64,000 bases of DNA, taken from Pegoplata infirma. Taxonomy: Eukaryota; Arthropoda; Insecta; Diptera; Anthomyiidae. This document shows, one piece after another, positions 46,883-58,659 of the stretch. The stretch covers positions 322,851,038 through 322,915,037 of the forward strand of contig OY992536.1 of the NCBI GenBank assembly GCA_963921195.1. Direction: 5' to 3'. The position numbers and the translations under genes are program-made. The notes under the pieces were generated by a model that saw only the letters and a program-made list of their open reading frames with translations, was not told the DNA's origin and made no database searches. How positions within the stretch are numbered: the first letter of the stretch is position 1; every line of letters begins with the position of its first letter.

Positions 46883-48449
46883 GGACAAGTACAAATATTT
46901 CAGAACTATTTTTCAAAATGGATCCTTTAAAACTTTGAAGTCCTTTTAAAAAGAAACAGGATCACGAAATGAAGAACTGTAAATTCAGTTTTACTCTATT
47001 TGTTCACTACTTTCAGATGTATATCATCCGGTTCAAGTTTAATATTGGCTGCCGGACGGTGATATAGGAATGTCTATGTAATTTGTATAGTTTTATTAAC
47101 AGTTTGAAAAAAAAACTCAATTTTTACTTTAAATATATTATTTAATCCATTGTAAATATTGAAATTTCTTTAAACCACCATCATCTGCAACAGCAGCTGT
47201 GTAATACACAAAAATCCTCAAAAAACATGAACAAATTTCAAATAAATTTATTCATTTAATAGATATTTTCACAAATATTTGTGTAGGTGCTTCTGAGATT
47301 TCAAACACAAAAAACGAAACTAACCAAACGATGCATAATCAAATACCTGGTTAAATATTTAAACTGTGTTTGACTTTAGATCAAATGACATCTTGTATAC
47401 ACTCGAAGAGTGTTTTTTTCTTTCTTCTTCATTTATTTGATTGTCTAAACATCATCAGTTCTGCATCGATGATGCGGGTCTTTTCTTTTTCTGTGTTTTT
47501 TTTTTTTTCTTCTAATAAATTAATAAAGATTTTATGCAAACAACACATTAACAAGATATTAGTATCAGAGAGTTTTGGGAAAAGAAATGCAAACAAACAG
47601 GCAGCTTAGACAATCTTTCCAAAAAATAAAAGGCGGTCCACTTTGATTTCAAGTTGCCATAGAAAAGAAGCCGTCATTTGTTTTGGAATATTTTTTTAAA
47701 ATAAATAATCGTTAAAAGTATTAAATACACCTTGGAGGAAGTTGAATATTTTGTCTTGTTACTTGAAATTAATCCTTTAAAAAAATACAAGGACTTATTT
47801 GACCATTAATATTCCTAAATTTAACTCTTTCATGTTAAAAAAGGATTTCTTTAAAAACTCATTTCCTTTTTACAACATAACCGGAAATGGTATGTTTCAC
47901 ATTTTTAAATTCGAATTAAAAAAAAAAAAAAAATACACGCAAAAATCAAATTATTATTGCTTAAATTCCCATAAAGTGTTAACAATACGATTATGATTAT
48001 AAAAATTCTATGGACATATCAATTGATTACAATCATCATAGAGCGAACAGTTCTAATATTGCTATTTTGTCACTGGTAGTTGTAGTAGGAAAATCTTCAA
48101 CGACACGTGACACACGTCACAGAGAACGTCGGTTGTATATTTGGTTTTCAGTTAACATTATTTTACCTTCTTATTCTTCCGTGTTCAGTTCGATCATTCA
48201 TCAAGATAAATGTCATTGCGACATTGTATCACAATTGTTTGACAACGACAAACGGCGGCAGCGTCAATGTTGCCAAAACTTATTAGAGACATCATAACAC
48301 CCATATCCCAGTGGTAGTTCGGTTGTATGGTGGTTGCTATTGAAAGTTAAATGCTTAAATTCAATTTAATACTTTGTGTAAAACTGATACCGACCGGCTT
48401 AAGCCTCTTATAAAAGTTAAGAATGCCCATTAATTGAACACGAGTCATA
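46883..48449. other. Largely unique DNA, no gene recognised
   Basis: This segment lacks obvious element ends and has more mixed composition (for example 48040-48330). The 95-codon frame 48010-48297 has no recognisable motif. A TTCAGTTCGATC initiator-like word occurs at about 48184, but no TATA or downstream element sits at the right spacing. It could be host intergenic or intronic DNA. Confidence 0.45.
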
Positions 48450-49080
48450 CACAGAAAGAAATAAAAAAAACATTTGAGTAAATTTTTAATACTATTGAGT
48501 AAAAATACTTTTAATAGTATTGAGTAAATTTTTAATAAAAATTTATTAAATGTTTGCCAAAAAAATTTGAGTAAATTTTTAATTGACACTATTAAGTGCA
48601 GGAACAGAACAAGAAGCACCACCTTTTAAAAACAGAACAAGTTTTATTTCACATCGGCGCCGGCCACCGGTTTAATCTGCCAAACCGTATGGAAAAAGTC
48701 GTGCCGGGCTTATTCTGTTTCTACTCTAAAAAAAACAGTTTAAAAAAATTTCATATTTTTTTACAAAGAAAAAAAACATGTTTTTTCAAACTTTACCAAA
48801 TATATTTTTGTCTTAAAGACATAAAAAAATTTTATAAATATGATTACAAACTTTCATGTATATATACAAAAAACTATAAACTAAACGAGAATTAAAAAAA
48901 CTAAGAAAATTCCAAAAAAAAATTAAAAAAGCTATTAAATTCTTATTAAATTATTTACTCAATTTGTTTTTAAATTTTTGAGTAAATTTTTAATTGCGTC
49001 AATTAAAAAATTACTCAAAACTTTTTTTAAATTTAAACAAGTGATTACTCAAATTGTTTTTCCCCATATTTTTTTCTGTG
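48450..49080. mobile_element. T7: TIR element, TA flanks, word GAGTAAATTTTTAAT
   Basis: The ends CACAGAAAGAAATAAAAAAA and inverse of CCATATTTTTTTCTGTG are flanked by TA (48448-48449, 49081-49082). GAGTAAATTTTTAAT or its inverse occurs about ten times, mostly in the outer 200 bases. It carries an inserted CAGAACAAG...CTTATTCTG element (48605-48717). Confidence 0.75.
48605..48717. mobile_element. Short CAGAACAAG...CTTATTCTG element
   Basis: CAGAACAAG ends and the shared segment CGTATGGAAAAAGTCGTGCC relate this to the longer copy at 59792-60168. No target duplication is found. Confidence 0.55.
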
Positions 49081-49683
49081 TAAGTTAGCAAATGAATGGC
49101 GTAGAGTATTTAAAAAATCAAATGATTTTTAAATAAATGACATTTATTGTTTGTATTAAAGACTGGTGGGTTGTTGTAATTTCTTCTTTAACAATGAATT
49201 TGATTGATCTTTTGTTTGTGATAAAAATTTTAATTTTTATTAATAGATTTTATCTTTAGCTTCTGTAAATTGAAGAAAGGAAGAAATAAATTAGGACTTT
49301 TTTTATACTCCACTTGGTCATTAGTGTCCAGCCGTACAGTTCCGCCAAAAAACGGTATTCAGTTCGAGTACGGTTTACTTCGTTCTCGCAGCATTACACA
49401 CAAAAAAAAAAAACTTTGTCAAATTACTAGGAAAAGTCTCGTAATCCCATTTTACCAATATTTGACATAGAGTTTGCAAATAATGGAGATATTTCATAAT
49501 CGCGATTACGATAAAAAAAAAGGTTGATCGCGATTATCGATTAATCGAATTTTTTAAAATAATTTAAATTACAAAAGCTTTATTGAAAAACTCTTTAAAA
49601 ACTTACATTTAAAAACGTACAAAACTTTATAATTTTAAGAAATAAAATTATAAACTTTCGAATTTTCCCAATAAATTTTTTTG
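49081..49683. other. No gene seen; solo CACACAAAA end at 49388
   Basis: TA then CACACAAAAAAAAAAAACTT, TGTCAAATTACTAGGAAAAG and CTCGTAATCCCATTTTA match the end at 62374. No partner is evident. Confidence 0.5.
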
Positions 49684-50560
49684 ACAGCACAGCTTCTTTT
49701 AATAGCGCATCCAGAGAGCACTCCTGAGAATTCAGTAAAAGTAAGAAAAATTTAAATTTTTCGATAATTATGATTAATTTTTATTAAAAAATAAAAATTA
49801 TTTTATTCAACCTTTAAAATATTATATTTTGAGGATGTTTATTCTGGCTCGAGGTCATTATTTTCTTTACTAATTAAAACCATGATATTCTCATAGCATA
49901 ATTTTCAAGAAAATTATTTTTTTGAAAATATAATATTTTAATGGTCGAATGAAACAATTTTTATTTTTAATTAAAAATTAATCAGAATTTGAACATAATG
50001 GTTGGCACGCCATAGTGATGAATAATCCTAATATTGATTATTACACTCACAACAACAAATAACATATTGTTGTAGTCCAATGGACTATCATATGTAAAAT
50101 TGTTTAAATTATCTTGACAATGGAATCTGACAAATTCCGAAACACGTGTCGATTAAGTCTCGCAAAAATGACCAGCATAAATAAATTTCAAACAAAAAAA
50201 TAATTTTCTTGAAAATTATGCTATGGTTTTTTGATAATTTTTTTCTTTAACTGATAATATCAAATTCTTTTTTGATAAAATTTTACACATGCTTTCTTTT
50301 TTAACATCTTAAACACTTTTTGAATGATAAATTATGATTTTTGGAGAAAAATACAAGACTTCCCTGCATCTTTACTGCTCTCAAATTAACTCTACAAAGA
50401 GTGCTTGAATCAGCGCTGAAAAGTAACATGATTTTACTGCGCCTTTATAGCGCTTTATCTGTGCTACCAAAGAGTGCTCGTAACTGTGACATCGATCACA
50501 GAAATTGTACCTGAATTCAGGTGGTTTGGATGCGCTCTTTGACTTGTGATTTCTTCCAAA
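49684..50560. repeat. Nested inverted-repeat cluster
   Basis: Three concentric or overlapping pairs are visible: 49684-49737 with 50511-50560 (GCGCATCC, CTGAATTCA); 49768-49826 with 49924-49983; and 49886-49925 with 50193-50224 (ATAGCATAATTTTCAAGAAA). The loop of the second pair holds a 73-bp block also found at 57022-57094. Confidence 0.65.
49827..49899 (+). repeat. 73-bp block, near-identical copy at 57022-57094
   Basis: GAGGATGTTTATTCTGGCTC, GAGGTCATTATTTTCTTTAC and CATGATATTCTCAT(A/T)GCAT are shared with one mismatch and no gap, same orientation, 7195 bases apart. Confidence 0.95.
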
Positions 50561-50595
50561 AGCTGCTTTCAGTTCAGCATAATTTCTGCTAGGTC

Positions 50596-50757
50596 ATGTC
50601 GGAATACCTGCCGATGGCAACTGAAGAGTTGATTGCACTGCGGAACACTAAACGATCATCATTTCTATATATTTCGGACATGCTGAATCGAATGGCGTAC
50701 TTCGTTTTTCGATGTATGGTACAGTTTTCTTGTAAAATGTCATTAAAGATTGGCTGA
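50596..50757 (+). CDS. Possible 53-codon ORF, unrecognised
   Basis: The frame starts MSEYLPMATEELIALRN and ends with TGA at 50755-50757. It is less A/T-biased than its surroundings and its first 40 codons look protein-like, but I recognise no domain. There is no clear splice site, start context or neighbour that supports it. It could be a relic exon or chance. Confidence 0.15.
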   Translation: MSEYLPMATEELIALRNTKRSSFLYISDMLNRMAYFVFRCMVQFSCKMSLKIG

Positions 50758-51481
50758 TTTTCAGCTGCTTTTTTAACAAAAAAAATCCAAAGCTAATGAT
50801 TTTTAAATTTTATGGCATGGAAAACAAAGATATAGCTTGTAACAATGTTTCTAATATAAATTTGGTTTAAAGCTTTTCATCTTAACCCCTTTAATTCGCG
50901 GATTTTTTTATTTTTTTTTTAAGTTTTCGCGAAATTAACCGCTAAATTGGTCTCTGATAAAAAACTTGCATTTTGTGGATCATAAAGGCGTCCATGACAC
51001 TACGAATAGTGGAAAAAAAACATCTATGTTATATGGACCATCATGAAGAAAATCGCGAAAAACCGTTTTTTTGTATATGGCAGCATCACTTTAGGAGATG
51101 ATTTGAGGTTTCATCTTTTAGTATATAATGTGGGAACCTTAAACAATGAACTGACCCAAAATTTGTCCAAAAAAGTTTTCATTTGCAAAAGTTATCTTAA
51201 CAAAAACTATAATTATTGTATCGCAAACACTGAAATAATTTTTTCAGTAATTTTTTTTTTAATTAAAAATGGATTTGATATTTAATTTAACTTCAATTAA
51301 ACATTTTAATTGATTCAATTAATGTTTTAATTGAATTCTTAACTTTACTGAAAACAAAAATAAAATAAACAAACGAAACCGGTTTTGTATGCATTAGTGT
51401 TAGTAGCCAATGAAAAAATAAAAATGCAAAAAACAACAAAAAAAACTTTTGAACTATTGTTTTGTATATTTTGGTGGTAGC
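50758..51481. other. No gene seen; AATTGATTCAATTAA word field begins
   Basis: From about 51280 the sequence is rich in TTTTAATTGATTCAATTAA words, as are 52690-52990. The two fields flank the hAT insertion and may be one T-type element (possible ends CACTGAAATAATTTTTTCAG at 51228 and TTTTTTTCTGTG plus TA at about 52999). Confidence 0.4.
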
Positions 51482-52333
51482 CAGGGTTGCCAGAATTGTT
51501 GGGTACAAAATCGTCAAAAATGTACGATTTTTATAAAAAAAATCGTCAAAATCGTCATCCCATTTGCAGAAATCGTCAAAAAATCGTCAAAATAATAAAG
51601 GTATATTTATCATTGATTAAAGACTCATTCAAGCGATGTCCGCCCGTCTGTTGAAGACATGATGCAGTCCAAACCAAAAGAGCTTAATCCATGCAGTTTG
51701 GCTCAAACATATCATATGGCCATTGGATGGTTCAGTTTAAAAATTGATAAAACCAGACGAGGGAGAACAAAGTTCCGCCTGGTAAAACTGGACCACCCTC
51801 CGCAATTCCCTCTTTATATTCTTTGTTCACCTTCTTAAACATATGAAATAAATATTTTTATGAAAGCAAAGGTCATGCAGTTGGGTCAAGTTAATAAGAA
51901 AATTAATTTTTTTTTCGTCCGTCCTTTTCTGTGGACACTTCCATAAAAAAATATTGATAAAATTGCGTAAATATCATAATAAATAAATGTATTAACATTT
52001 ATCACGAAAAGAAAGGTGTCCCCCGCCAAAAAAAAAACCTATAATTTGTTTACCTTTTGGAGGGAAAAAGAGAATGTGAGTCTCACTTGTTCCCTTTGTC
52101 CCTTTTTGTACAAAAATATTAGTGGATACTTTTTTTTAACTAACAATAAGCAAAAAATATTGATTGAATACTAAAGTTTCATTAAAAAAATTTAAAAAAT
52201 AGACAAAATTGACAGGATTTGTTATTTTTAAAAATCGTCATTTTTTGGGCAAAAATCGTCAAATCGTCATTTTGCTATTTTGGGGAGTAAAAATCGTCAA
52301 AATGCAGAGAAATCGTCAAATCTGGCAACAGTG
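51482..52333. mobile_element. 852-bp hAT element, 8-bp TSD, iterated AATCGTCAAA
   Basis: The ends CAGGGTTGCCAGA and TCTGGCAACAGTG are flanked by GTGGTAGC (51474-51481, 52334-52341). About five AATCGTCAAA words lie within 120 bases of each end, all on the same strand. The interior (51600-52200) encodes no transposase. It is a non-autonomous hAT element. Confidence 0.95.
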
Positions 52334-53044
52334 GTGGTAGCAGTCAATGAATACATAAAACGCAACAAAAAAATTTAGTTTCATTGTTTTATTTAAGGCG
52401 AGTGGTCGTTGCGGATAAAGTCTTTTGCTAATGAAATGTGTACAGTTGAAACAAAAAAAAAAATAATATGAGGCATTTGCCTTGTGTTTTGCACATTGAA
52501 ATATAATACAATTTTTTTTTGTTTCAACTTTACTAAATGTTGTTTTAAATAGTTATTGATATTTTAAAATACTACTATAATGTTTCTATGCAAAACTATA
52601 CCAACTGTTTATATTTAATAAAGAATAAAATTTTCTTAGTAATATAAAACAAAAAAAATCTCTGTTTATTTATTTTAGGGCATTTTTTGAAGTTTAACTT
52701 TTAAAATTAAATTGAGTTTTGGTCTTTTTTCAATTAAGCATTTTATGTGAATCAATAAATCTATATTATTGATTTTCAATTTTATATTCATTTTTTTTAG
52801 TTTATTTAATTGGTTTTCATTTTATTTTCAATTAAAACTTTAATTGATTCAATTAACAATTTAATTAAGTTATAAAACTATTTTCAAACAAAATGAGTAA
52901 TTAATATGCGCATTTTCGTGATACGTCCGAAATCAATTAATTTTTTAATTGAATCAACGAATTTCGTAATTGAAATTCATTTTTATTTTTTTCTGTGTAA
53001 AGTCTTTAATTTATATTTGTAAAACAAAATTGAGGGGTTACTAA

Positions 53045-53528
53045 CAAGGAAGGTTTTTCACAAGGCACCCACCGATTGTCCAGAAACTTGCATATATAAA
53101 AGAGGGGTCCAAAATAAGAGTTACCTGCTTTTTTATAGCTGCCCAATCCCACATTTAGCGGGTTAAAAGGGAGGGGGAAAAACGTGATTTTTTTCGTTTT
53201 TTGAGGATTTTTCCCATTTATTCAAAAGAAACTATATGAACATTTTATACAGGTCGAAAGGTTTTTTGAAAGCCTTTCCAGTAGTGTATCGGTCGTTTCC
53301 AAATTCGGCTTCGTTAAGTTCCTTATTGTCAAAAATGTATAATCGGTGGGGTAGTTTATATGGAGATGTATATACTTACGACCGCCGAAATCATATTTAT
53401 TTTTCATAAGGTGGCAACACTTTTTTAAACTTGAGATTGGGCAGCTAAAAAAACTCATATTTTTCCCCCTCATTCCTATATTCAAGTTTCAGGACAATCG
53501 GTGGGTGTCCTTTGAAAGACCTTCCTTG
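53045..53528. mobile_element. 484-bp CAAGGAAGG MITE, TSD TAA
   Basis: CAAGGAAGGTTTTTCACAAG and the inverse GAAAGACCTTCCTTG are flanked by TAA (53042-53044, 53529-53531). This is the same family as 45084-45647 and 1290-1423. It sits directly against a LINE RNase H fragment. Confidence 0.9.
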
Positions 53529-53531
53529 TAA

Positions 53532-53773
53532 GACCTGGAGTCCACAAAAGACAAAATTAGATTCCCAATGCGACTATGTTGGGAATGCTTAAACATTCGT
53601 GGACAATCACTGATGTGGTGCCTTGAATAGATTCCTACTTTGCGTAGCTTCGATCCGTCTGCGTAATAATTTATGTAGGCTCTAATATTCGGAATAACCC
53701 CTATCCAAGACTCCCTGAACGGTATCATAGGTACATAGAGGCCCTCAGAAAGGCTCATAAAATCTTTGGACAA
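53532..53773 (-). pseudogene. Small LINE RNase H fragment
   Basis: The frame reads IRAYINYYADGSKLRKVGIYS and continues LILSFVDSRS. INYYADGSK corresponds to the INFYTDGSK start of the RNase H domain in LINE1 and LINE2 and sits after a plausible linker (ESWIGVIP). The piece ends at the TAA of the MITE; nothing homologous continues beyond it. Confidence 0.5.
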
Positions 53774-54551
53774 AAATAAAAAAAAAAAACGATATTAAAG
53801 CTCATTGACTGAAGTTTAAAGTTTTAGTTTTTGGAGTTTTTATCTTCTATCTACCTAAAACATTTCATACATTCCTTTATTATGTATGTTTTAAATATCA
53901 ATATGATTTTTCAATATCATAAATCGGAAATATCACATTTTGTAGGTGTAAAAACTTTTACATCAACATGTTTTACATTTGTAATGTGTTTTTATGTTTT
54001 TGTTTTTTTTTTCATGTAACACGCTGTTGTAACATAACAACAAATAGTTATTGTACAATAAATATTGTCAATAATTCGTTTTACTATTTTTCCGTTGCAA
54101 TAACGTTTTGCGATTTGTTTATTCAATGACAAAAGTTTTGTTGTTGTCATTTTTCGCATAGTGATGACAACTAAATACACTTATCACCATCATAAAACAA
54201 ATAACCAAGTAAACAATTTTTAAAATTAATTGAGGAAGATGAAAGTCACGGATCACTATTTGGGATTAGGATACCAAATAAGTATCCGCTCATTTTTTTT
54301 TTTTTTTAATTTTATTAGACCTAAATTTTGAAGCTGAAAGCCTTATCCCACTAAAATTATTTTTTTTTAAATTTTTGGTTTGTACGAACTTTTTTTCAAG
54401 GCCCAACTTAAACTCCCCAGCGCACAGTAGGGCGAGATGCACTTTTTTGTGGACTAAACATGTCCTACTTTAGGGGCCCTTGGTGCCCTTTTTGGACATG
54501 TAGGGTTAGCTATAACCAGTATGAATTTCGCTGCAATCGTTCCAGTACCTA
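53774..54551. other. No gene seen
   Basis: AT-rich sequence with a small mixed-composition part (54410-54540: CAGCGCACAGTAGGGCGAGA) typical of fly repeats. No coding signal. Confidence 0.5.
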
Positions 54552-55279
54552 CACTGATAGAAAAACGCTTCATATCGCTAATGAATAGAATTCATTAACG
54601 TTGTTTCATTACAACAATGAAATATTTCATACGCTGAATGAAATTTCATACATATAATGCAAGATTTTCATTAATGTTGATTCATTAGACTTCGTAGTTT
54701 CATTAAAAAATTTCATTAAGTTTTATTTACAAAATTTGCTGTTTTTGACACCTGCCGTGTCGCGTCTGTTTAGTCTGTTAGTTTACGCGCGCAAAAAACA
54801 GCTGATCACAGCGTGATTTTTTTTTTTTTGTTTTACTTCGTGGTTTTACTTACAGTGACGAGCAAAAGTGTAACAGGGTTCACATTGCTTAGATAATCTG
54901 CTCTATATTTTAAACTACACAAGATAAAGTATTGAAGTTTTTTGATAATTTTATTAGTTAATTGATCAGAATTATAAACATTATCGAAATATGCTGTAAA
55001 ATTTTTTATAAAAAAAATATAGTAAAAATTCCATAAAAAGGAAAGTGTTACATTATTGCACTCATGATTTTTCTACATAAATCTTTAGGACAACTTTTAT
55101 ATTTCGCGCATATAGACCCGGATTTTGCAATTTTTTTATAGAACTTAATAAATAACATAAAAATAATTCATTTGTTGAAAAGAAATTTTGGGTAAACATT
55201 ATTTTTAACTCAAAAGTCCGTCCTTTTTACGTTTTTTGGGGAACCACGCATATTTATCAAGCTAAGAATTTGCAGAAAT

Positions 55280-55470
55280 TATTTTTTTTGAATGGTGTTT
55301 ATATCAGGCGATAATAGAGACCATTTATAAAAAATTTCGTAAATGGATTGTTGCTTTTGCAATTAGTAAAAAAAAAGTTATTGTGTACTGGGGTTGGGTT
55401 TCTGGAGGAATTGTAAATATTTTTGCCGAAATTCGACATTTTTCGGCTGAATAAAGGCCAATTTTGCCTC
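55280..55470 (-). pseudogene. Tc1 transposase C-terminal relic, left arm
   Basis: On the minus strand the codons read LSPDINTIQKK and then TAA (near 55279-55322), matching the SPDLNPIE signature that carries the last acidic catalytic position in Tc1 transposases. That residue is not preserved here. Upstream frames are broken. Confidence 0.65.
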
Positions 55471-55959
55471 AAGAAGTGTTTCCTTAATTCAGCCGTAAAT
55501 AAATCAACAAGTTATATCACCAGTTGATCATAAATTTTGTTAAGAATGGGTTTATGCCATTTAAAACCACTATCACATTTCGTGGTTTTGGACATTATCC
55601 TCGGGGTAGTGCCATAGTGTCAAATTATCGAATCAGAACGCAATCTTTGGAGTTAATATTTTCAGAAAGAACAAAAATAAATAATGTTTATTAAATAAAA
55701 GTCTTTTGCAGCTCTTATCATTGGACGAAATTCACTAATTCAATTTAGGTACCCCAAACAATAATTTTAAATAGGGATTTAATAATAACTACATTCTTTA
55801 TAACAATATTGTCAATCTACTGATGATTTTAATTGACGATATATTTAAGACCGAATATAGAAAAAACATCATCGGCCAGAATTGGCTCGTATTTATCCGA
55901 AAAATGTTGAATATCTGCAAAAATATTTGAAATTCCGCCAAAAACCCATATTGAGTACC

Positions 55960-56063
55960 CAATAAAAAAATTGTATTAATTGCAAAATAAACAAACCACT
56001 TATGAATTTGATTATAAATGGGCTCCACTATCGCCGGATATAAACGCCATTCCAAAAAAATAA
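55960..56063 (+). pseudogene. Tc1 transposase C-terminal relic, right arm
   Basis: The plus strand reads DYKWAPLSPDINAIPKK and then TAA (56061-56063), again like the W-x-x-x-SPDLNPIE block of Tc1 transposases, with the Glu replaced. It is the mirrored copy of the left-arm relic. Confidence 0.65.
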
Positions 56064-56892
56064 TGTCTGTATATTCTAAGCTTGAGTAATACGTGTGGCT
56101 CTCCTAAAATCGTTAAAAGGACGGACTTTTGAGTTAAAAAAAATGTTTAGCCAAAATTTCTTTTCAACAAATGAATTATTTTTATGTTATTTATTAAGTT
56201 TTATAAAAAAAATTGCAAAATCCGGGTCTATATGCGCGAAATAAAAAAGTTGTCCTAAAGATTAATGTAGAAAAATCATGAGTGCAATAATGTAACACTT
56301 GCCTTTTTATGGAATTTTTACTATATTTTTTTTATAAAAAATTTTACAGCATATTTTGATAATGTTTATAAATTGTGATCAATTAACTAATAAAATTATC
56401 AAAAAACTTCAATACTGTATCTTGTGTAGTTTAAAATATAGAGCAGATTATCTAAGCAATGTGAACCCTGTTACACTTTTGCTCGTCACTGTATGTATTA
56501 AAAGTAAATGTTATAGTAAAATTTTGTGTGAGAAAACTGAGTGTAATCTATAGATAAAATAAAAAATATGTGAAACTGTTTTTTTTTTTACTTGGTGATT
56601 TTGTGATTTTTTCAGACTTTTTTGAAAGTATTTCATTTCAAAAATAAAAAGTAGGATTTATTCAATGAAAGTATTTCATTTGAATTTAATCCTTTTTTCA
56701 TTAAAGTACAATTTTCATTAATTTAATGAGAACAATTTTCATTAATTTAATGAGACTTGTTCTTGCAATTACATTTTAAGATACCTATTTCATTAATTTA
56801 ATGAAATCCTACATAGGTTCCTTTTTAACGTCATTTTTCATAACATTAATGTAGATTTTCATTATTGTCATGCACAAATTTCTATCAGTGTA

Positions 56893-57700
56893 CTTACTAA
56901 ATAGCAAAATTATTAAAAATAAACCAGTGAGCACCGTTGCGTATGATTGTTATTTTAAGTCAATTAAAAAATGAAGCATACGCCACCTATACATTTTTAA
57001 AGCAATTTTTTTTTTTTTTTTTTTTGAGGATGTTTATTCTGGCTCGAGGTCATTATTTTCTTTACTAATTAAAACCATGATATTCTCATTGCATCAAGGG
57101 CTTTGTTATGGAATATGTCAACTTTCATTTGCATTTGGTTTCATTCCACTCCGATTTTGGTTGTTGCACTGTGTTATTATTTTTTACGTATTTTATTATA
57201 CGCGTATTTATGGAACTATTTTAAAGTATCAATGAAGTTTTTCATATATACAAATACATTTTTCATTTATATAATGTAAGGTTTTTATAAATGCAATGAA
57301 TCATTTCATAATGTATTTTATACATTTTATGAAACAAAAAAAATCTATAAAATGTTTCATAGTATTTATGAAACATTTCTTAATATTTTCATTATATTTA
57401 TAAAAACTTTCTTAAATATAATGAAATTTTTTTATAAATATTGACCCTATAAACAACTCTGAAACTGCTTCATTGTATTTATGAAACAGTTACATTGGAC
57501 GAACTTAAATGAATATATTCTTTATATTTTTGATAGTTTTCATAAATATAGTAAAGCTTTTTCATTAAGTATAATCTATAAATATAAAAAGCACAGCCTA
57601 AACTGTTAAAGATAGAGACTTGAAACTTGGAATTTGAAAATTCCGTTTATAATTGTAAGAGGGGTATAAAAGTGAATTCTGGTACCATTTATATATCCTA
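56893..57700. repeat. ATGAAA-rich field with the 73-bp block
   Basis: Contains 57022-57094 (see 49827-49899), then many TTTCATAA and TATAATGAAA words up to about 57570. It may be the remains of another T3/T8-like element, without clear ends. Confidence 0.5.
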
Positions 57701-58589
57701 CACTGATAGAAAAACGCTTCATAACACTAATGAATAGAATACATTAACGTTGTTTCATTACAACAATGAAATATTTTATATACTTAATGAAATTTCATAC
57801 ATATTATTGTTGGTTCATTAGATTTCATTAATTTTGATTCATTAGATTTCGTAGTTTCATTAAAAAAATTTATTAAGTTTTGTTTATAAAATTTGCAGTT
57901 TTTTGACACCTGTCGTGTCACGTCTGTTTAGTTTATTAGTTTACGCGCACAAAAACAGCTAATCAGAGAGGCATGAAATATTTTGTGATTTTTTTAGAGT
58001 TTTTATACAAAATTGAAAAATAAATGTTATTGATTAATTTAATTACAAGTATTTATTAAATTCGCGTAATTTTATATTATTTCGTGGTTTTACTTATGTA
58101 TTAAAAGTGTTTTTTTAACATGGTTATTTTGTCATTTTTTTCAGACTTTTTTATGAAATTTGAAATAAAAAGTAAATTATTAATTTTATATTTACTAAGT
58201 TCGCGCTGTTTTATATTACTTCGTGATTTTAAAAACGTATTACAATTTAAAGTTCGAGTAAATTTTTGTGCGAGAAAACTAAGTGAAAACCATTTTTGAA
58301 TATTTTTAATTCTATAAAAATATATTAACAATTGCATACATATATTTCATTTAAAAAATAAAAGTAGCATTTATTCAATGAAAGTATTTCATAAGAATTA
58401 AATACTTTTTTCATTAAAGTAATGAAAAATTTTCATAAAATACAGTTTATATTTTGCATGAACAATTTTCATTAATTTGATGAAACTTGTTCTTGCAATT
58501 ATATTTTATGATACCTATTTCATTAATTCAATGAAACCCTACATAGGTTGTAGATTTTTATTATTGTCATGTACAAATTTCTATCAGTG
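57701..58589. mobile_element. T9: sister copy of T8, without the Tc1 insertion
   Basis: Same ends as T8 (CACTGATAGAAAAACGCTTC; ACAAATTTCTATCAGTG). Left flank TA, right flank TG. The interior matches T8 block by block, including GTTTACGCGCACAAAAACAG and CGTGGTTTTACTTATGTATT. Confidence 0.9.
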
Positions 58590-58659
58590 TGGAATGTTAG
58601 ACCCACCGGCGGAAAAATATTCTGAAAAATTACTTTTTGGAAATTTAAATTCTGAGTGG

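Larger units (their letters stand above)
54853..56491. mobile_element. Tc1-derived hairpin inserted at TA in T8
   Basis: The tips CAGTGACGAGCAAAAGTGTA and inverse are flanked by TA (54851-54852, 56492-56493). The arms, about 54853-55470 and 55860-56491, are inverse copies of each other. Each contains the 3' end of a Tc1-like transposase gene, facing outward. T9 shows the empty site (GGTTTTACTTATGTATT at about 58087). Confidence 0.9.
54552..56890. mobile_element. T8: TIR element, TA flanks, word TTCATTAA, carrying a Tc1 hairpin
   Basis: The ends CACTGATAGAAAAACGCTTC and inverse of ACAAATTTCTATCAGTG are flanked by TA (54550-54551, 56891-56892). Outer parts are strings of ATGAAA/TTCATTAA, including ATTTCATTAATTTAATG. 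They are colinear with T9 (57701-58589) except for the 1.64-kb insertion at a TA. Confidence 0.9.

Noticed and set aside
48174..48230. Core promoter with a TTCAGTTCGATC initiator
   Set aside because: No TATA element at about -30 and no downstream promoter motif at the required spacing; the initiator word is common by chance.
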